Assembly: GCA_017424125.1 (NCBI GenBank)
Contig: JAFPBM010000007.1
Location: 1 to 7,558 of the forward strand
Source of the DNA: Clostridia bacterium
GTDB lineage: Bacteria > Bacillota > Clostridia > Oscillospirales > Acutalibacteraceae
Direction of reading: 5' to 3'
DNA length: 7,558 nucleotides
Position 1 is the stretch's first letter, and every line of letters starts with the position of its first letter. The notes under the pieces are model-generated. The model did not search any database. It had not been told where the DNA came from and saw nothing but the letters and a program-made list of their open reading frames with translations. This document shows, in pieces, positions 5,158 to 7,558 of the stretch. The translations under genes were made by a program, and so were the position numbers.

Positions 5158-7130
5158 GCCGCCGCCCTCTTTTTGTTTTTAAGAATAAGCGTGGTGATTA
5201 TAAGAACTAAGATAAGCACGGCGAACAATCCACATACCGCGCCGCCTGTGTGTAGGCTTTTGGCATCAAACAAAAGCGTGCCAACGGTATATACAAAATA
5301 ACTCAAGGTGAAACCAACGCCAATTTGGAACGCAACGCCCGCAAGCAGCCACTTTTTACTCTTCATCTCGGCGTTCATTGCACCTATTGCGGCAAAGCAA
5401 GGGGGGGAGAAAAGGTTGAACATAAGATATGCAAGTGCCGCGGCTTTAGATAATTCCATAATTGCGGCAATTTCGGTTTCTCCGCCAATTAAAGTGAGTT
5501 CTTCAGCGCTTATAAAATTGGTAATAGAGAAACAAACGGCAAGCGTGCCAACAACGTTCTCTTTTGCGATAAAGCCAGTAATAACCGCCGCCGCCAACTG
5601 CCAGGAAAGCACGCCTACAAGCGGGAAAATCAGATATGCAAACGGTCTTGCAATTGATGCTAAAATAGAAACGTTTGCCGATTCTGCAAGCCCAAACTGC
5701 CAGTTGAAACTTTGCATAATCTGCACCGCCGTATTGCAAAGCAGAATGATTGTCGCAGCTTTTACAATATAGGACCAACCGCGGGCGCACATTGATTTGA
5801 AAGCGCCCCAAAGCGACGGGAATTTATATTCGGGCAGTTCAATGATAAAATAATTCTTTTTTGAAAGGTTGCCCGTAATGTGATTTATCAGCAAGGCACC
5901 TATGAATATAATTACAATACCTAAAAGATACATAAGCGTGCTGACCCAACCCGCATTACCAAAGAATACACCCGCAAAAAGTGAAATAACGGGTATTTTT
6001 GCACCACAGGGCATAAAAGGTGCAAGCATTGCCGCAGCGCGCCTTTCGCGCTCGTTTTTGATGGTGCGGCTTGCCATAACACCGGGCACCGCGCAACCTA
6101 CCGCGATGACAAACGGTATAACCGATTTGCCCGAAAGACCAACCTTTTTGAAAATGGGGTCCAAAACGACTGCAACGCGGGACATATATCCGCAATCTTC
6201 AAGCAACGCTATCAGGAAATACATTACCATAACAAGCGGTAAAAATCCGATAACCGCGATAACACCGCCTATTACACCGTCTACAAGAAGTGACGATAAA
6301 AGTGCGTTTGCACCCGAAAGCAAACCGCCAATGTAAGACTGGAACCTTTCCAACAATGCGGTGAGCATATCGGCTATAGGCTTTCCAACCCAAACCTGCG
6401 AAATTTGAAAAACAAGGAACATAACGGCGGCAAATATCGGTATGCCGAGCCATTTGTTCGTAATTATCGCATCAATTTTATCACCGAAGTTTTTATCCTT
6501 TGTTAAAACTTTGCGGGTTTCAACACGGGAAACAATTTCATTCACAAAAGAGAAACGGCGCTTATCTGCCGCTAATACGGATTCCTTTTTTTCAAAATCT
6601 ACGTCACCGTCGGTATATGGTGCATTTTGTACCTTTCCTTTGGCCTTTTCCGCCGCGGATATAACGCCTTTAAGCCCGTCTGCCGACGTGGATACGGTCG
6701 AAACAACGGTGCAACCAAGTATGTCCGACAGCATCTTTGTGTCAATTTCGGTTTCCTTTTTTTCGTTTATATCGCTTTTGTTAAGCGCCACCACCAAAGG
6801 AATGCCGAGTTCTAACAGTTGGGTTGTAAAGAAAAGACTGCGGCTTAAATTCGTCGCGTCCACAATGTTTATTAAAACGTCGGGATTTTCATTGATAATG
6901 TAGTCGCGCGTTATGCTTTCTTCGCTTGTGAAAGGGGACATAGAATAAGCACCCGGCAGGTCGACGGCCAGAATTTGTTCTTGTGATTCGCAGTATATTT
7001 TCTTAACGGCGTGTTCTTTTTTATCAACCGTAACACCGGCCCAGTTTCCAACCGTTTCGTTGCTTCCCGTAAGGGCGTTATACATTGTTGTCTTGCCCGA
7101 GTTTGGGTTGCCGGTCAAAGCAATTCGCAT
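5154..7130 (-). CDS. feoB: Ferrous iron transport protein B (GTPase-permease)
   Basis: This 658-residue protein couples an N-terminal G domain to a membrane permease that imports Fe2+ across the cytoplasmic membrane. G motifs are GNPNSGKT (7-14), the switch I Thr in GVTV (32-35), DLPG (57-60), NKSD (117-120) and a G5-like STSAD (147-151). A helical GDI-like region follows to about 220. The membrane part starts near 227 with two inverted Gate-type halves, including CGYMSR (313-318), GCAVPGVMASR (345-355), MPCGAKIP (373-380), GFIAKENVVGTL (519-530) and SPPCFAAIGA (575-584). A last hydrophobic helix (about 632-650) ends in a basic tail. The length is short of the 773 residues of E. coli FeoB but no conserved block is missing. 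AAAGGTG lies about 7 bases before the ATG at 7130. The gene follows feoA by 75 bases and overlaps the FeoB-associated gene by 4 bases. Confidence 0.96.
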   Translation of the reverse strand: MRIALTGNPNSGKTTMYNALTGSNETVGNWAGVTVDKKEHAVKKIYCESQEQILAVDLPGAYSMSPFTSEESITRDYIINENPDVLINIVDATNLSRSLFFTTQLLELGIPLVVALNKSDINEKKETEIDTKMLSDILGCTVVSTVSTSADGLKGVISAAEKAKGKVQNAPYTDGDVDFEKKESVLAADKRRFSFVNEIVSRVETRKVLTKDKNFGDKIDAIITNKWLGIPIFAAVMFLVFQISQVWVGKPIADMLTALLERFQSYIGGLLSGANALLSSLLVDGVIGGVIAVIGFLPLVMVMYFLIALLEDCGYMSRVAVVLDPIFKKVGLSGKSVIPFVIAVGCAVPGVMASRTIKNERERRAAAMLAPFMPCGAKIPVISLFAGVFFGNAGWVSTLMYLLGIVIIFIGALLINHITGNLSKKNYFIIELPEYKFPSLWGAFKSMCARGWSYIVKAATIILLCNTAVQIMQSFNWQFGLAESANVSILASIARPFAYLIFPLVGVLSWQLAAAVITGFIAKENVVGTLAVCFSITNFISAEELTLIGGETEIAAIMELSKAAALAYLMFNLFSPPCFAAIGAMNAEMKSKKWLLAGVAFQIGVGFTLSYFVYTVGTLLFDAKSLHTGGAVCGLFAVLILVLIITTLILKNKKRAAA

Positions 7131-7152
7131 ATTCTACACCTTTCTTATAATG

Positions 7153-7170
7153 AGTTAGCCGCCGCTAACT
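7153..7170. promoter_or_regulatory. Perfect dyad upstream of feoB, possible operator or intercistronic hairpin
   Basis: AGTTAGC-CGCC-GCTAACT is a perfect 7-bp inverted repeat, 23 bases upstream of the feoB start. Its TTAG...CTAA ends resemble the half-sites of DtxR/IdeR/MntR-type metal regulators, but the spacing was not checked against any site model. As RNA it would be a small stable stem-loop between feoA and feoB. Confidence 0.35.
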
Positions 7171-7178
7171 GCGGGGCG

Positions 7179-7200
7179 AAAAAACAAGCGGCAAAAGCCG
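7179..7200 (-). terminator. Weak terminator-like stem after feoA
   Basis: On the - strand CGGC-TTTT-GCCG (7200-7189) is followed by CTTGTTTTTT, directly after the feoA stop. The 4-bp stem is short for a terminator, so it may only reduce feoB expression relative to feoA, or do nothing. Confidence 0.25.
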
Positions 7201-7205
7201 AGTGT

Positions 7206-7424
7206 TTAATTTTTAATGGTTATTGCCGACGCTAATCGACTGTCAATACTGTAACGCGCGTCTTTAATTGAAACAACGCAGTTGCTTTTTGTGCGCGAAA
7301 TAACGGTGATTTTTTCGCCGCTGTAACAACCGAGAGAAAAGAGAAATGCATCAAGTTCTTCATCATCGGTGCGGATGTCGCTAATAATATAGTCAGTGCC
7401 TAATTTAGCATCAAGCAAATTCAT
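7206..7424 (-). CDS. feoA: Ferrous iron transport protein A (SH3-like)
   Basis: This 72-residue cytoplasmic protein has the FeoA pattern: an N-terminal strand, then LDAFLFSLGCYSGEKITVIS (24-43) matching the L..LG..pG..v.v core, and DARYSIDSRLASAITIK (55-71) matching the closing strands and helix. FeoA is a small SH3-like partner thought to bind FeoB and promote ferrous iron uptake. The start at 7424 is preferred because GGTGG lies 5 bases upstream and the protein then begins at the usual family position. An in-frame ATG at 7454 would add ten residues but sits in the loop region of a GC-rich hairpin without a ribosome binding site. It is the first feo gene in the unit, preceded 54 bases away by the stop codon of an HPr-like gene. 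Confidence 0.9.
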   Translation of the reverse strand: MNLLDAKLGTDYIISDIRTDDEELDAFLFSLGCYSGEKITVISRTKSNCVVSIKDARYSIDSRLASAITIKN

Positions 7425-7437
7425 AAAAACCACCAAA

Positions 7438-7475
7438 TAACCGCCCCGATGCATTCATCGTGCACGGGGCGGTTA
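7438..7475 (-). terminator. GC-rich hairpin between the HPr-like gene and feoA (terminator or attenuator)
   Basis: An 11-bp perfect stem (7438-7448 with 7465-7475, core CCGCCCCG/CGGGGCGG) is extended by TGCA/TGCA (7450-7453, 7461-7464) with one bulged base and a 7-base loop. On the - strand it is followed only by TTATTTGG, a poor T tract. It lies 4 bases past the HPr-like stop codon and so probably ends or attenuates that transcript before feoA. Confidence 0.6.
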
Positions 7476-7478
7476 AAA

Positions 7479-7558
7479 TCAAAATACATCCCTTTGTAAC
7501 AGCTCTTCCAGCGCAAGCACAGCCTCTTCCGCTCTGGTGCCCTCCGCAGCAATTGTCA
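7479..7558 (-). CDS. HPr-family phosphocarrier protein (C-terminal fragment)
   Basis: The last 25 residues of a protein run in from the right edge: TIAAEGTRAEEAVLALEELL, then QRDVF and a TGA at 7479-7481. This closely matches the C-terminal strand and helix of HPr, which usually reads like TIxAEGxDExEAVxxLxxLI ending in F or FxE. HPr carries phosphate from PEP-dependent enzyme I to sugar permeases and, in Firmicutes, is also a regulator through a serine site. The active-site His and regulatory Ser regions lie outside the window, so it could equally be a paralogue such as Crh. The end of the gene is directly followed by the GC-rich hairpin before feoA. Confidence 0.72.
   Translation of the reverse strand, partial: TIAAEGTRAEEAVLALEELLQRDVF

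Noticed and set aside
5308..6903. Several + strand open frames of 144-154 codons opposite feoB
   Set aside because: They are antisense to a feoB frame with all family motifs, lack ribosome binding sites, and have low-complexity translations.
7425..7454. A ten-residue extension of FeoA from ATG 7454
   Set aside because: That start lies inside the GC-rich hairpin with no ribosome binding site; the ATG at 7424 has GGTGG and fits the family length.
1..7558. CRISPR array, tRNA, insertion sequence or toxin-antitoxin system
   Set aside because: No regularly spaced repeats, cloverleaf signatures, transposase motifs or paired small toxin-like genes were found by eye.

Overview
The window looks like chromosomal DNA of a low-to-mid-GC Firmicute, most likely an anaerobic member of Clostridia. 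This is inferred from strong purine-rich Shine-Dalgarno sites, sigma-A type promoters, short intergenic gaps with compact T-tailed terminators, and a feoA-feoB operon carrying the small Cys-rich FeoB-associated membrane protein typical of Firmicutes. No tRNA, rRNA, CRISPR array, insertion sequence or phage gene was recognised.

Left third (1-3318), a carbohydrate-modification neighbourhood: a 5'-truncated family 3 glycoside hydrolase (+) converges on a PIG-L/LmbE-type zinc de-N-acetylase (-), with one bidirectional terminator between them. The de-N-acetylase is transcribed divergently from a SASA-type (sialate O-acetylesterase-like, SGNH) carbohydrate esterase (+). Both divergent promoters can be read in the 158-base gap. 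The esterase reading frame is broken by an apparent single-base deletion near 2676. It is either a recent pseudogene or an assembly error.

Middle (3319-5007), all on +: a long hairpin terminates the esterase transcript and contains the ribosome binding site of the next gene, a small all-helical ferritin-like protein. That gene ends in its own terminator. A clear promoter then drives a two-gene operon: a type I phosphoribosyltransferase-like protein whose PRPP loop lacks the usual acidic pair, translationally coupled to a GtrA-family four-helix membrane protein. A bidirectional terminator closes this unit.

Right third (5008-7558), all on -: reading leftward from the right edge, the C-terminus of an HPr-like phosphocarrier protein, a GC-rich hairpin, feoA, a 75-base spacer with a short perfect dyad, feoB, and a 49-residue Cys-rich FeoB-associated membrane protein overlapping feoB by 4 bases. 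Together these encode ferrous iron uptake: FeoB is the GTPase-permease, FeoA the cytoplasmic SH3-like partner, and the small protein a probable membrane accessory.

Most of the content belongs to recognisable families. The points most worth a second look are the atypical PRPP loop and its coupling to GtrA, the terminator hairpin that contains a downstream ribosome binding site, the frameshifted esterase, and the unexplained transcription of feoAB behind an HPr gene. Nothing here is clearly a wholly new system.
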